Of a DNA stretch of 64,000 nt, positions 36,375 through 46,786 are shown piece by piece. How positions within the stretch are numbered: the stretch's first letter is position 1; every line of letters begins with the position of its first letter. Source of the DNA: Acidobacteriota bacterium. GTDB taxonomy: Bacteria > Acidobacteriota > Blastocatellia > Pyrinomonadales > Pyrinomonadaceae. The stretch is from NCBI GenBank assembly GCA_003385635.1, contig QQUY01000001.1, forward strand, positions 2,333,001 to 2,397,000, in the 5' to 3' direction. Both the position numbers and the translations under genes were made by a program. The notes under the pieces are model-generated. The model worked only from the letters and a program-made list of their open reading frames with translations. It did no database searches and was not told the DNA's origin.

Positions 36375-39155
36375 CTACTTCGCTACCGGATTTCCCTCGA
36401 CATCCAGGATGATGATCTCACCGAGGTTCAGTTCCCTGATGCCCTGCTCGATCTTCGAGAGATCACCGACAAGCAAGAGTGCAGTGCCGTCGGGCTTCGC
36501 ATATTTTTGTGCGACCGCGTTCACTGCGCCCAGCTGCAGCTTGTTCAGTTCTTCCGGCTCCTGCTGGAGCTCAGTCATCGGAAGGCCTTCCAACCAGAGT
36601 GACAGTATTTGCCCTGCGATCCGGCCGTAGGACTCGAACTGCTGAGCGTATCCGCGGACCCTCGTCTTTCGAGCGGTTTCAAGCTCTTCGTTCGAGATCG
36701 GCTTCTCACCGGCAATGTACTTGAGCTCCTTCACGAACTCGACCGCCGATTCTTTGGTCTTGTCGGTCTGAACTCCACCCGAAGCAAGCCAGATGCCATC
36801 CCTGGACATAAAGTTGGGGAAGGCAAATACGCCGTACGAGTAGCCCTTGTCCTCGCGAAGGTTCAGATTCAGGCGAGTGCCGAAGCCGCCGCCGTAAACC
36901 GTATTGGCGAGTGAAAGCGCGTAGTAGTCATCCGACTTCCGCGGAGGGCCGGGCAAAATGTGGTTCACGACAGTCTGAGCAGCACCCTGCCTGTCGATCA
37001 GATAGACCTTGCCCGCAGCGTCCGAATTCGCCGCCGGAATGTTCACCGCCGGAGCAGAACCGCCGGACCACGAACCAAAGTGCTCGCGGGCTTTAGCGAC
37101 CGCTTCCTGCAGAGAAAGATTTCCAACAAAGACCAGTGCCGAGCTTCCGGGCTTCCAGTACCTATCGTGGAATGCGACCAGATCAGCTTTCGTGATCTTC
37201 TGTACTGTTCCAGGCAGGCCACCTGTCGGCCTCCCGTAGGGATGGTCCTTTCCGAATGCAAGCATGTAAGCGACTCGATTTGCGACCGAGTTCGGATTGC
37301 TTGCGGCCTGAGCCAGATTGTCGAGCGTCTGCTTCTTTTCGCGGTCAAACTCTTCATCAGGAAATGAAGGGTTGATCGCGATATCTGCCATAACCTCTAG
37401 CGCCGAATCAAGATTCCGAGTGAGGACTTCCATCGAAAGTCCGCCGGATTCGCGGCCAGCGCCTCCGCCGATGCTTGTGCCCAGGTTTCCGAGCTTCTCG
37501 TCGATCTCAAGCGCACTCAACGAATCTGTTCCCCTTCGCATTACGCGATTCGCAAGTGCAGCCGTGCCGGCTTTCCCGGCCGGGTCGGCAACCGCTCCGG
37601 CACGTGTCGACAGAGCTACAGCGACCTTTGGAAGCTCCGGTTTCGAGACGACAAATACGTCCATTCCGTTCTCGAGCTTCGCGGTCTCGACTTCGGGTGC
37701 ATTGAACGGTCGGTCGCCGCCAAGAGGAGGCTCTTGTGTGCGGTCGATCGCGACGTCCGAGGGTCTTCCCGATCTTTCGGGCACGAAGTGCATCCTGACG
37801 CGGTTCTCTGTGTCGAGGTACTTCGAGACCGCGTCTTTGACGCCGTCAACCGTAACTTTCCTGTGTCGCGCGAGATCTTCCTCAAATTTTCCGGGATCGC
37901 CGAGAAAAGTGTTGTATTGGTTCAAGAGGTCCGCTTTTCCTCCAAATCCTCCGATCCTCTCAAGGCCCGCGATGAAGTTGAATTCCCATTTGGTCTTCGC
38001 GCGATCGAGCTCTTCCTGGGTCGGACCTTCTTTGCCGAGCCGGCTGATCTCTTCAAAAATGATCTTCTCGATCTCCCCAAGATCCGCATCGGGACGGGCA
38101 GTGGCAAAGAGAACAAATGAACCAGTGAGATTTCTTCCGAAGGTAAAAGAATTTACGTTCGCAGCAAGCTGCTTGTCATAAACAAGCGCCTTGTTCAGAC
38201 GAGCCGACAAACCATCGGTCAGGATCGTCGCCACCAGGGTTAATTCAGCCTCGCCGGGTTGGAAATAGCCGGGCATATGCCAGCCCAAATACGTTCTGGC
38301 AAGCGGGACACGATCATTGACCTTTACGAATCTCTCGCCATCGAGCTTTGGCATTCCCTTGGCGGGCCTTTCGAGAGGCGGCCCAGCCGGAATCGTGCCG
38401 AAGTACTTCTCGATCATCCTTTTCGTGGCTTCAACGTCGAAATCACCAGCAATAACAAGAGACAGGTTGTTTGGCGTGTAATACGTCCTAAAGAACTCGC
38501 GCACATCGTCCTCGGAAGCTGCGGTCAGATCTTCGTGTGAACCGATCACTGGATGCCAATAAGGGTGGCCTTCCGAATAGGCGGTCTCGCCCATGATCTT
38601 GAACCAACGGCCGTACGGCTGGTTTTCGAGGCCCTGCCGCCTTTCGTTCTTAACGACGTCACGCTGGTTGTCGAGATTCTCTTTCGTCAGCGCTTCCGGC
38701 AGGGTCGCAAGCCGGTCCGATTCGACCCACAAAAGGTTTTCGAGATTTCCGGAAGGAACGGTCGCAAAATAGTTAGTGCGGTCGTTGCTCGTAGTACCGT
38801 TTACTCCTCCCTCCAGCAGGTTTGCCCCCGCAGCCTCAACATACTTCAAGTAGTCGCGGCTGGCATTCTTCGAGCCCTGGAACATCATGTGCTCGAAAAG
38901 ATGAGCAAATCCCGTGCGTCCGTCGACCTCGTTTGCTGAACCAACGTGAAACCACTGGTTGACGTGGACGATCGGAAGTTTCCGGTCAACGTGAAGAATT
39001 ACCTCAAGTCCGTTCGGGAGGGTGTATTTTTCGAATTCGATCTTCGGGGTGGCGCTTGCGCCGCTCTGAGCGTAGACTGCCGTCGGCATAAATGGCGCCA
39101 GAAGCAGTGCGAGGATCATCGCAAAGCTCATTCCCGCTTTGGAAAAGTCTTTCAT
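36375..39155 (-). CDS. Secreted M16-family zinc peptidase, second paralogue
   Basis: 926 residues from ATG 39155, which has AGAGGT at good spacing; a TTG start eight codons upstream is rejected. The signal peptide is AGMSFAMILALLLAPFMP, ending VYAQ. The zinc motif HLFEH is at 85-89, with the downstream NERRQGLENQPYGRWF segment. The second half begins near TAKLENGMDVFVVSKPELPKV and lacks the motif. Architecture is the same as the convergent neighbour, but the sequences have diverged strongly. It is likely a periplasmic peptidase. The pair may have complementary specificities or form a heteromer; this is inference. Confidence 0.93.
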   Translation of the reverse strand: MKDFSKAGMSFAMILALLLAPFMPTAVYAQSGASATPKIEFEKYTLPNGLEVILHVDRKLPIVHVNQWFHVGSANEVDGRTGFAHLFEHMMFQGSKNASRDYLKYVEAAGANLLEGGVNGTTSNDRTNYFATVPSGNLENLLWVESDRLATLPEALTKENLDNQRDVVKNERRQGLENQPYGRWFKIMGETAYSEGHPYWHPVIGSHEDLTAASEDDVREFFRTYYTPNNLSLVIAGDFDVEATKRMIEKYFGTIPAGPPLERPAKGMPKLDGERFVKVNDRVPLARTYLGWHMPGYFQPGEAELTLVATILTDGLSARLNKALVYDKQLAANVNSFTFGRNLTGSFVLFATARPDADLGEIEKIIFEEISRLGKEGPTQEELDRAKTKWEFNFIAGLERIGGFGGKADLLNQYNTFLGDPGKFEEDLARHRKVTVDGVKDAVSKYLDTENRVRMHFVPERSGRPSDVAIDRTQEPPLGGDRPFNAPEVETAKLENGMDVFVVSKPELPKVAVALSTRAGAVADPAGKAGTAALANRVMRRGTDSLSALEIDEKLGNLGTSIGGGAGRESGGLSMEVLTRNLDSALEVMADIAINPSFPDEEFDREKKQTLDNLAQAASNPNSVANRVAYMLAFGKDHPYGRPTGGLPGTVQKITKADLVAFHDRYWKPGSSALVFVGNLSLQEAVAKAREHFGSWSGGSAPAVNIPAANSDAAGKVYLIDRQGAAQTVVNHILPGPPRKSDDYYALSLANTVYGGGFGTRLNLNLREDKGYSYGVFAFPNFMSRDGIWLASGGVQTDKTKESAVEFVKELKYIAGEKPISNEELETARKTRVRGYAQQFESYGRIAGQILSLWLEGLPMTELQQEPEELNKLQLGAVNAVAQKYAKPDGTALLLVGDLSKIEQGIRELNLGEIIILDVEGNPVAK

Positions 39156-39487
39156 TTTCTTACCTCTTTGTTGTTTCAAGTTGTTATTTGAAATGAGTTT
39201 ATGAAATCAGATACGTCAAATCAACGATGATGTTTCGGCAGCGTTTGCCTCTTCAGCCGTAATAAGGCGATTGGCATTCATCGCAGCATGAGTCACCTTT
39301 ACCGATTTAGTGCGAAAACAGGCTCTTACCGCAAAGGACGCGAAGGTATGCGCAATGGACACAATGGGCGAACCCAATGACTGGGGTCTTCTTTGTGCTT
39401 TCTGCGAATCCCTTTGCGTGCTTTGCGGTTATAAAATCGCTATACCACTAAGCACGCAGCGGTTCTCTCGCGTCGCGCTTTATCTGT
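39156..39487. other. Intergenic region without a gene
   Basis: Holds the promoter side of the M16 gene and, from about 39320 to 39440, degenerate repeats of the CGCAAAGGACGCGAAGG type on both strands. Nothing else was seen. Confidence 0.5.
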
Positions 39488-39871
39488 TTAATCAACCACA
39501 AACGTAGCGACGCTGGTCGGTGTCTCGTAGCACCGGACCTTGTAGACACTGATCCGTTCGTCGGCTATCCGTGAATTGAGATATTCCCAAAAGTAAGCGG
39601 CAATGTTCTCGGCGCTTGGGTTCAGTTCCTCGTCAAATGGCGGAAGTTCGTTCAGATTTCTGTGATCAAGGTAGGCGACGATCTCGTCTGCGGCTTCCTT
39701 CAGGTCACCAAAGTCGATAAGCAGCCCTATGTTGTTTAACTCTTCTCCGCGCGCAAATATCTCGACCTTGTAGTTATGGCCGTGCAGGTTCTCGCACTTC
39801 CCTTTGTAACCGCGCAGCTGGTGCGCGGACGAGAAGTTTCTTTCTATCATCACTTCGTAATAAGAAGGCAT
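39488..39871 (-). CDS. queD: 6-carboxy-5,6,7,8-tetrahydropterin synthase family (QueD)
   Basis: This PTPS-fold enzyme makes 6-carboxytetrahydropterin from 7,8-dihydroneopterin triphosphate in the queuosine/7-deazaguanine pathway. Zinc ligands are His17 (FSSAHQLRG) and His30/His32 in CENLHGHNYK, with catalytic Cys26. The later LDHRNLNE and CYETPTSVATF segments complete the active site. At 127 residues it is typical. No other queuosine genes are adjacent. The stop overlaps nothing; dinG lies 37 bases upstream on the same strand, so the two may be co-transcribed. Confidence 0.92.
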   Translation of the reverse strand: MPSYYEVMIERNFSSAHQLRGYKGKCENLHGHNYKVEIFARGEELNNIGLLIDFGDLKEAADEIVAYLDHRNLNELPPFDEELNPSAENIAAYFWEYLNSRIADERISVYKVRCYETPTSVATFVVD

Positions 39872-39908
39872 TGTTCCGATTCTATGCGACTACAGCATCG
39901 ACGACAAT

Positions 39909-41909
39909 TCAGGGCAGCTTTCCCGCTTTGTTGCCTATCCCGGCGATTGGCGTATGACTCTTGAAATGCGATTCAACCTCGCTTAGCTCCGTTGTTATAC
40001 GCGCATCCGGAAGACTTTTCAGGAAGTCCCGCCCGTAGCCTTTTGTCCGCAGCCTCGGATCCAGAAGGGCGATTATCCCATGATCAGTAGTGCTCCTGAT
40101 CAACCTGCCGATTCCCTGTTTGAGCGTAATGACCGCACTCGGAACGCTGTATTCAAAGAATGAACGTCCCCCGTGTTCGTCTATGTAACGCGTCCTCGCA
40201 GCGACCAAAGGATCCGTCGGGACGGCGAACGGGAGTTTGTCGATGATCACACAGGAAAGCTGCTCACCGCGCACGTCAACGCCCTGCCAGAAGGATGAGG
40301 TCCCGAACAGAACTGCGTTCGGCGTCTCCCGGAATCGCTCGAGAATTCCGGTCTTTGACATCGTTCCCTGCAGGAAGCAGGGGTAGTCTACCCGAGACGA
40401 GACGATCTCGTGCAGTGCGTTCATCGAGGAAAAGCTGGTCGAAAGCACGAATGTCCTGCCTTCAGTGATCCCTAGCAGCTTCATGATCTCTCCCGCCGCA
40501 AGTTGGGTAAACTCCGGAGACCTGGGCTCAGGCATCGTTTTCGGGAGATAAATTATCGCCTGCTCGCGGTAGTCGAAGCTGGAAGGCGCTATGAGAGTGT
40601 CGGTCTTCGGCGATTCTAGTCCGAGGCGCCCGCGTATGAAATCGAAAGTGCCGTTCGTCGATAGGGTCGCGCTTGTTAGCACACAAGTATCGACCTTCTC
40701 AAAAAGCCTGTCCTGCAGGATTCCCGACACATCTACTGGTGCTGCACGGACAAACGTCCCTCTTCCTCGCCGTTCTATCCAGTAGACGTAGTTCTCTTCT
40801 TTCTGTCCGACGATGAACTCAAGATCGGAACGGCATTGCCTGATCCGGCGAACAACGCTTTCTGCTTCCGGAACACTGTCGGAATGCACATCCAGCGAAC
40901 TCTGCAAACGAGAAAGTGCCCGGTCCAGCGCGGCGTATGCTTCCCCGAGTCGCGTTGGAACCTCTTCTCCGCTTGTCGATCTTCTCGCTATCAAGCCGCG
41001 CTCCAGCGGATACCTGCCCTCCCTGCCGCGCCCCTGTGTGAACCTCGACCAGAACATGTCCGAATAGCTGCGAACCCGGGTCAGTACTTTCTTGAGTTGC
41101 GCCACCGGAGCGGCCTCGGGTATCGGAACCGCCTCGGTGTCACGCGCGAGCTCTTCGATCTGAAAAGACGAGACAGCGATCCCGAAGTAATCGGAAGCAA
41201 TGTCTTCGATCAGGTGCGCCTCGTCAAAGATCACCGCCCCGTAATCCGGTATCACCTTTCCGTACTCGTTACCGCGAAGGTTCAGATCCGCGAAGAAAAG
41301 ATGATGGTTGACGATGATGACGTCGGCTTTTTCAGCGCGGTCTCTCATCCTGGTGATAAAGCAGGGTTCAAAATCCGGACACTGCTGACCGAGACAGGTC
41401 TCGCTTCTCGCATTTATCCGCGGCCAGAACCCTAGATCTTCAGGGAGATCGGTAAGTTCTGCCCTGTCGCCAGTTTCCGACTCGAAAGCCCAGTCCCGGA
41501 CCTTGTCGAAATGCCTGATCTCATCCAACCCCGACAACACCGGTTGATCATCGGCTTTCTTGATCCGGTAAAGGCATGCATAGTTGGCCCTGCCTTTCAT
41601 ATATGCCGACGTGAAACCGCCGGGAAGGATGTTGTGCAGGAACGGCAGGTCTTTCTCCATCAACTGTTCCTGAAGGTTCTTGGTCCCTGTGGATATGACG
41701 ACCCTTCGCTTGGCGTTCTTGGCAAAAGCTACCGCTGGAACAAGGTAGGCGAGCGTCTTACCGGTTCCGGTTCCCGCTTCGACTATTAGGTGTCTCTTGT
41801 CCTCGAACGCTTTGAGGACCGCCTGAGCCATCTTCAACTGGCCAGGACGGTCTTCAAACGCTTCGTGGTGTTCGGCCAGGAGGCCTTTGCTGCCGAAAAT
41901 ATCTTCCAT
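39909..41909 (-). CDS. dinG: DinG/XPD-family ATP-dependent DNA helicase
   Basis: A 666-residue superfamily 2 5'-3' helicase with an iron-sulfur cluster. Motif I is EAGTGTGKTLAYLVPA and motif II is FDEAHLIEDIA. The Fe-S domain cysteines lie between them (YACLYRI, SETCLGQQCPDFEPC). C-terminal motifs include FGTSSFWQGVDVRGEQL and LKQGIGRLIRST. There is no N-terminal exonuclease domain as in Firmicutes DinG. It probably resolves R-loops or other DNA structures during replication or damage. The symbol is used in the family sense; YoaA-type function is equally possible. Confidence 0.9.
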   Translation of the reverse strand: MEDIFGSKGLLAEHHEAFEDRPGQLKMAQAVLKAFEDKRHLIVEAGTGTGKTLAYLVPAVAFAKNAKRRVVISTGTKNLQEQLMEKDLPFLHNILPGGFTSAYMKGRANYACLYRIKKADDQPVLSGLDEIRHFDKVRDWAFESETGDRAELTDLPEDLGFWPRINARSETCLGQQCPDFEPCFITRMRDRAEKADVIIVNHHLFFADLNLRGNEYGKVIPDYGAVIFDEAHLIEDIASDYFGIAVSSFQIEELARDTEAVPIPEAAPVAQLKKVLTRVRSYSDMFWSRFTQGRGREGRYPLERGLIARRSTSGEEVPTRLGEAYAALDRALSRLQSSLDVHSDSVPEAESVVRRIRQCRSDLEFIVGQKEENYVYWIERRGRGTFVRAAPVDVSGILQDRLFEKVDTCVLTSATLSTNGTFDFIRGRLGLESPKTDTLIAPSSFDYREQAIIYLPKTMPEPRSPEFTQLAAGEIMKLLGITEGRTFVLSTSFSSMNALHEIVSSRVDYPCFLQGTMSKTGILERFRETPNAVLFGTSSFWQGVDVRGEQLSCVIIDKLPFAVPTDPLVAARTRYIDEHGGRSFFEYSVPSAVITLKQGIGRLIRSTTDHGIIALLDPRLRTKGYGRDFLKSLPDARITTELSEVESHFKSHTPIAGIGNKAGKLP

Positions 41910-42473
41910 CAGATCGATGTGAGGTTCGGGGAACGAAATGAGGTCGTAATGTTAACAAATAATCCGTTGATCCGCTCGTCGGCGACTCCCCATTTCCTAT
42001 GAACTGAACACGCTATTTTATTGAACCGAAAAGACCTTTGACTAATTCGAAGTGTATTTGTTAGAGTCGTGGCAGTTTTCGCGAAGCACAAGTTGATCAG
42101 TTGCGTCCGGGAACGCCTATTCAAACTGTTTTTATACAATTCTTGATTTATTCACATCGGGCTGATTACGGGTTTTCGGTCCGATACGCGTTTTCATACT
42201 TCCATAAGTCGCATTCATTGAATTGACCAAATGCGGCGGTGCAGAGTTCACCTCTTTGTGGCCGCCAACTTGATATCGGTTTCGTTTCCTCCGGTCCCCC
42301 AACAGGCTCCGCGATACAAAACCGAGTTGTTTCTCATATTCTGCATTCGGATCTCCCTGAATGCGGACATTTCACCGTCTTGTGGATCTTTCGGTTCTTT
42401 CCGTCGTTTCATAAGTCAACAGCTAACATAGGTTTACAGCTGGCCTCAGGCCGCTGTAGGAGGGTAAATCTAG
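41910..42473. other. 564-base intergenic region between divergent dinG and M36 protease genes
   Basis: No gene or clear repeat was seen. The last 60 bases hold a GCTGGCCTCAGGCCGC hairpin followed by AGGAGG (42458-42463), the ribosome site of the protease gene. The region is long enough for two promoters. Confidence 0.5.
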
Positions 42474-45400
42474 ATGAAAACTGCAGATGCAGCAGACGCC
42501 AGATTCAGGCTGACGCTATCGCTTGCCGTGCTTGCATTGATCGGCACAGCGATATTCCTGCCGATGCAATTCCGCTCTGAGGCAGCGACTCAACCCGCAG
42601 CTAAAGACAAGGGATTATTCCAAAGAACCGAAAGCCATGAGCCGGGTCTGGAGAACTACGACATCCGGACCGTCAAAGACGACGAGGTGTTCGAACTGCT
42701 TACAAAGTTCAGAAATGACTCCGGCACAACAGGCTATGCGATCGCGGATGTCCGAGAGGGCTTTGTTCGCGGCGAAGAATCGCTCCGATCAAGTGTCCCG
42801 TCTTTGAAGATCGAGTACAACAACGACATCCGGATTCCGGAGGTCATCACTCCGGATATGTATCGCTCTGAGATTGAAAGGCTTTCGAGCCGCCGGGACG
42901 AGAAGAATGCCGAAACTCTGAGGAATTTCCTCAAGCAGTACAACTCTCTTGTAGGCCTCGACGCTGGTCAGCTGGATCAGCTCAAGGTGACGGCGGACTA
43001 TACGAATCCGAAGGGCAACATGTCCCACGCATTGCTCGAGCAGACCATTAACGGCATCCCCGTTTTCAGGGGTGAGGTGAAGGCAGGTTTCACGATCGAC
43101 GGACAGATCATCCGTGTGATCAACAACCTGGCTCCCGGTCTTGACTATGATTCGCTCTCCACTGACTTCGGCGATCCTGCGGCCGCCGTACGTTCGGCTG
43201 CGGACAGTATCAATTACAAGCTTCAGGCTACCGATGTAACCCCAAATGCAGCTGAGTCGACAGAGATAAAGACCGTCTTCGGAGGAGGCGACTGGGCGAC
43301 GACAGCGGAGAAAATGTACTTCCCGATCGAACCCGGCGTGGCCCGCCCGGCGTGGAGGGTTCTGATCTGGCAGCCTGTGAACGCCTATTACGTGATAGTG
43401 GACGCGGAAACGGGCAAGATGCTCTGGCGCAAGAACATCACCGAAGATCAGACCCAGAGCGCAACGTATGAGGTCTATGTAAATCCGCTTTCGATGATCA
43501 ATGCGGCTGACAGCCCGGCTCCACTAAAGCCTGGTCCTATAGATCCTGGGCTGGGAACTCAGGGCGCGCTTCTGACAAGGATGAATGTGTCCCTGATCGG
43601 AAACGAAGGGAACCTCTCATTCAACAACAACGGTTGGATCACGGACGGCGCCAACGGAACGGACGGATGGACCGACGGAAACGCTACCGAGGCCGGTATA
43701 GACATCGACGGCACAAATGGCGTCGATGCTCCTGTTCCGGGAGCTAGTCGTGTATTCAGCTCGGCCTGGAATCCTCCTCCGGGCAACCCCGGTCCGGGCG
43801 ATGCTCCGAGTGTACAGGCGGCAAGAGACGGTGCGGTAATCCAGATGTTCTACGTGATGAACCGCTTCCACGACGCGATGTACCTACTTGGTTTTAACGA
43901 GCAGGCCCTTAATTTCCAGGACGACAACTTTGGACGCGGCGGAGCGGGCGGTGACCGTGTTTCGTCAGAAGGTCAGGATTCGTCAGGAACGAACAACGCG
44001 AACTTCTCGACCCCATCCGACGGCGGACGCGGAAGAATGCAGATGTTTGTTTTCACGGGACCGACTCCGGACCGCGACGGAACTGCAGATGCCGACATCA
44101 TCATTCACGAAGTAACCCATGGTCTTTCGAACCGCTTACACGGCAACTCCAGCGGTTTGAGCTCGAACATGTCGCGCGGAATGGGTGAAGGCTGGTCCGA
44201 CTTTTATGCGTTCTGCATGCTTTCGAGCTCGACCGATCCGATCGAAGGCGTCTACGCCGGAGGCGGACACGTGCTGTTGGACGGGTTCGGAGCGATCGGT
44301 ACAGCCAACTACTACTACGGCATCCGGAGATTTCCAAAGGCAACTATGTCTTCGACAGGCGGTCCCGGAAATCTTCCACATAACCCGATGACCTTTGCCG
44401 ATATCGATCAATCCCAGATCGATCTTACCGACGGCGCATTCCCGGCCATGTCCGGCCCGCACATTTCGACCTCAGCTTCGCAGGTCCACGCAGCAGGAGA
44501 GATCTGGTCTTCCGCTCTCTGGGAAGTCAGGGCGCTGATGATCGCCCGTCTCGGGCACGTGGCCGGAAACGATAGAGTGCTGCAGGTCGTGACGGACGGT
44601 ATGAAGCTTGCTCCTCTGGCACCGACCTTCATTCAGGAAAGGGACGCGATCATAGCAGCTGCATCCGCACTTCCGGTTGCTCCCGAAGCCCAGGCCGATG
44701 TCGATGACGTACGAGAAGGCTTCCGCATCCGCGGAATGGGCTTCAGCGCGTCGGTTGACGATTGCTGCGGCACCACGACGACGCGTGTGACGGAAGCATT
44801 TGATTTCCCGAATGTCGTGTATACCGATCCCTTCTCGGTCAGCGATGCAGTTGGCGATAACGACGGATTCCCGGAGCCCGGCGAGAACGTCACGCTGTCG
44901 ATCGCAGTTGAAAACACCACAGGTGCAACGATCAACAACGTGAACGTCAGCGTCGACGGCGGCTCGGCATTCAGCTATGGAAATATCGCTGACGGCGCAA
45001 CCGTGGTGCAGGACGTACCATATACGATCCCAACCTCACTTGGCGGCACGCCTTGTGGTGGATTCCATCAGGTAGAGATCGTGGTTTCGAGTGATGTCGG
45101 CGTTCAGCAGCCCGTAACTCAGGAATTCCGTCTTGGAGCTCCTGTCGGTGGACCTGCGCAGACTTTCGAGAACACGACCCCGATGGATCTTCCGGCAGGA
45201 CAGCCAGGAACGACATCGGGCCCGGCCGATCCGTATCCCTCGACCATTTCGGTCTCCGGTGTAACCGGCCCGAAAGTCATTGAGGTCGAGCTGACGGAGA
45301 TCAATCACACGTGGGTCGGCGACCTTGACTTCCTTCTCGAAGCCCCGGGCGGCGAGACGATGGTCATAATGTCCGACGCTTATAGCTCCAGCAACCGTAC

Positions 45401-46571
45401 CAATACGGTCGTCACAACCCTGACGATCAGGGACGATGCTGATGACTTTATGGCCGGAAGCGGTGTTCCGCCGGCCTCGGGTACATTCAAACCAACACAG
45501 GACGGCGGCGCGACGGATGCCTTTGACGCTCCGGCACCTGGTGGTCCTTACGGACAGCCCGGTCCTGACGGCGCAGGTGACACGCTGATGTCCGTCTTTG
45601 GCACTGACGGCGATTCGTTCAACGGCGACTGGAAGCTGTGGGTCGATGACGACGCCGGATCTGACCCCGGCACACTGGATGGAGGCTGGAAGATCACCTT
45701 CGAATCCGATGAGTATGCTTGTAACCTCGTTACCGGACCGGCGCGAGCCGACTTCGACGGCGACGGAAGGACCGACATTTCGGTCTTCAGGCCGTCTGAA
45801 GGCAACTGGTACATCAACGGTTCGCAAGCAGGCTTCTTTGGCCTGAACTGGGGTCTTGACGGCGACCTGCCCGTCCCGGCCGACTACGACGGCGACGGAG
45901 TTACCGATGTCGCTGTCGCAAGAATGACGGACGACGAGAACGAGGCGGACTTCTACATCATTAACAGCGGAACGCTGACGTTCACCGGATATTCGTGGGG
46001 ACAGACCGGGGATATCCCCGTGCCCGGCGACTACGACGGAGATGGTGAGGATGATGTAACGGTCTACAGGCCTTCCGATAACACCTGGTACACGGTGATC
46101 GACGGAGGCCCGGCGCTGATACGTCAGTTCGGAACCGCAAACGGATTTCCGATTACCGGCGACTTCGACGGTGACGGTATTGACGACATCGGTTACCACG
46201 ATGCTTCGAACGCAGGCGAGATGAGTGTCCAGCTTTCCGGCGGGGGCACATTGACCCGCAGTATGGGCGGACAACTCGATGTCTCGGGCGATTACGACGG
46301 TGACGGAACCGACGATATGGCTACTTACGACGTGGCTACCGGCATGTGGAACATATGGTTCAGTATGTCTGACACGCTTCAGTCATATCCGTGGGGCGCC
46401 GGCACAGATGTTCCGGCTCCGGGCGATTATGACGGAGACGGGAAACACGACCTGGCCATCTACAGGGACGGACAATGGTGGATATTTGGAAGCCAGTCCG
46501 GTTCGCATACTGTGACGGCCTTCGGAGTCGCGGGCGACATCGCCCTACCGATTACGTCGACGCCTAACTAA
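42474..46571 (+). CDS. Secreted M36 fungalysin-like metalloprotease with P-domain and FG-GAP repeats
   Basis: A 1365-residue exported protease. An N-terminal hydrophobic signal (TLSLAVLALIGTAIFLPM) is followed by a propeptide (FTP-like, roughly 60-330). The M36 catalytic domain has HEVTH (His545, Glu546, His549) and the GMGEGWSDFYAF segment supplying the third zinc ligand. A beta-sandwich domain follows, then a proprotein-convertase P-like domain (LTEINHTWVGDLDFLLEAPGG, about 900-1080). The C-terminus holds about six FG-GAP/VCBS units of the form ADFDGDGRTDISVFRPSEGNWY, Ca2+-binding and probably a beta-propeller. It is likely surface-displayed or released for protein degradation. The 35-base-repeat and FG-GAP neighbour genes form one secreted-protein cluster. 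Confidence 0.92.
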   Translation: MKTADAADARFRLTLSLAVLALIGTAIFLPMQFRSEAATQPAAKDKGLFQRTESHEPGLENYDIRTVKDDEVFELLTKFRNDSGTTGYAIADVREGFVRGEESLRSSVPSLKIEYNNDIRIPEVITPDMYRSEIERLSSRRDEKNAETLRNFLKQYNSLVGLDAGQLDQLKVTADYTNPKGNMSHALLEQTINGIPVFRGEVKAGFTIDGQIIRVINNLAPGLDYDSLSTDFGDPAAAVRSAADSINYKLQATDVTPNAAESTEIKTVFGGGDWATTAEKMYFPIEPGVARPAWRVLIWQPVNAYYVIVDAETGKMLWRKNITEDQTQSATYEVYVNPLSMINAADSPAPLKPGPIDPGLGTQGALLTRMNVSLIGNEGNLSFNNNGWITDGANGTDGWTDGNATEAGIDIDGTNGVDAPVPGASRVFSSAWNPPPGNPGPGDAPSVQAARDGAVIQMFYVMNRFHDAMYLLGFNEQALNFQDDNFGRGGAGGDRVSSEGQDSSGTNNANFSTPSDGGRGRMQMFVFTGPTPDRDGTADADIIIHEVTHGLSNRLHGNSSGLSSNMSRGMGEGWSDFYAFCMLSSSTDPIEGVYAGGGHVLLDGFGAIGTANYYYGIRRFPKATMSSTGGPGNLPHNPMTFADIDQSQIDLTDGAFPAMSGPHISTSASQVHAAGEIWSSALWEVRALMIARLGHVAGNDRVLQVVTDGMKLAPLAPTFIQERDAIIAAASALPVAPEAQADVDDVREGFRIRGMGFSASVDDCCGTTTTRVTEAFDFPNVVYTDPFSVSDAVGDNDGFPEPGENVTLSIAVENTTGATINNVNVSVDGGSAFSYGNIADGATVVQDVPYTIPTSLGGTPCGGFHQVEIVVSSDVGVQQPVTQEFRLGAPVGGPAQTFENTTPMDLPAGQPGTTSGPADPYPSTISVSGVTGPKVIEVELTEINHTWVGDLDFLLEAPGGETMVIMSDAYSSSNRTNTVVTTLTIRDDADDFMAGSGVPPASGTFKPTQDGGATDAFDAPAPGGPYGQPGPDGAGDTLMSVFGTDGDSFNGDWKLWVDDDAGSDPGTLDGGWKITFESDEYACNLVTGPARADFDGDGRTDISVFRPSEGNWYINGSQAGFFGLNWGLDGDLPVPADYDGDGVTDVAVARMTDDENEADFYIINSGTLTFTGYSWGQTGDIPVPGDYDGDGEDDVTVYRPSDNTWYTVIDGGPALIRQFGTANGFPITGDFDGDGIDDIGYHDASNAGEMSVQLSGGGTLTRSMGGQLDVSGDYDGDGTDDMATYDVATGMWNIWFSMSDTLQSYPWGAGTDVPAPGDYDGDGKHDLAIYRDGQWWIFGSQSGSHTVTAFGVAGDIALPITSTPN

Positions 46572-46608
46572 TCACATCAGCGCATTTGGCGCTGGCCACA
46601 ATTAACTT

Positions 46609-46642
46609 CGGGCCCTTCGCTTGGCGGAGGGCCCGTTTTTTT
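46609..46642 (+). terminator. Rho-independent terminator after the first M36 gene
   Basis: A CGGGCCC / GGGCCCG stem with a loop rich in TTCGCTTGGCG is followed by seven T residues, 38 bases after the stop. Confidence 0.9.
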
Positions 46643-46786
46643 CTTCCTACTGCACTGCCCGCTTCTGCTTCCCGAACCGATTTGCTAACCTTAAATAACC
46701 CATCCATTCAGATAAATGTTTGTCTCGCTTTGCGGACAAACTGAAAAGACAACCTGACCGAGCAAGAGGATCGAAGAAGAAGATCG

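Noticed and set aside
37318-38181. 287-codon plus-strand frame
   Set aside because: Antisense shadow of the second M16 peptidase; Ser/Pro-rich translation typical of opposite-strand reading.
45036-46274. 412-codon minus-strand frame
   Set aside because: Antisense shadow of the FG-GAP region of the first M36 protease; its length comes from the regular GAC/GGC codon pattern on the sense strand.
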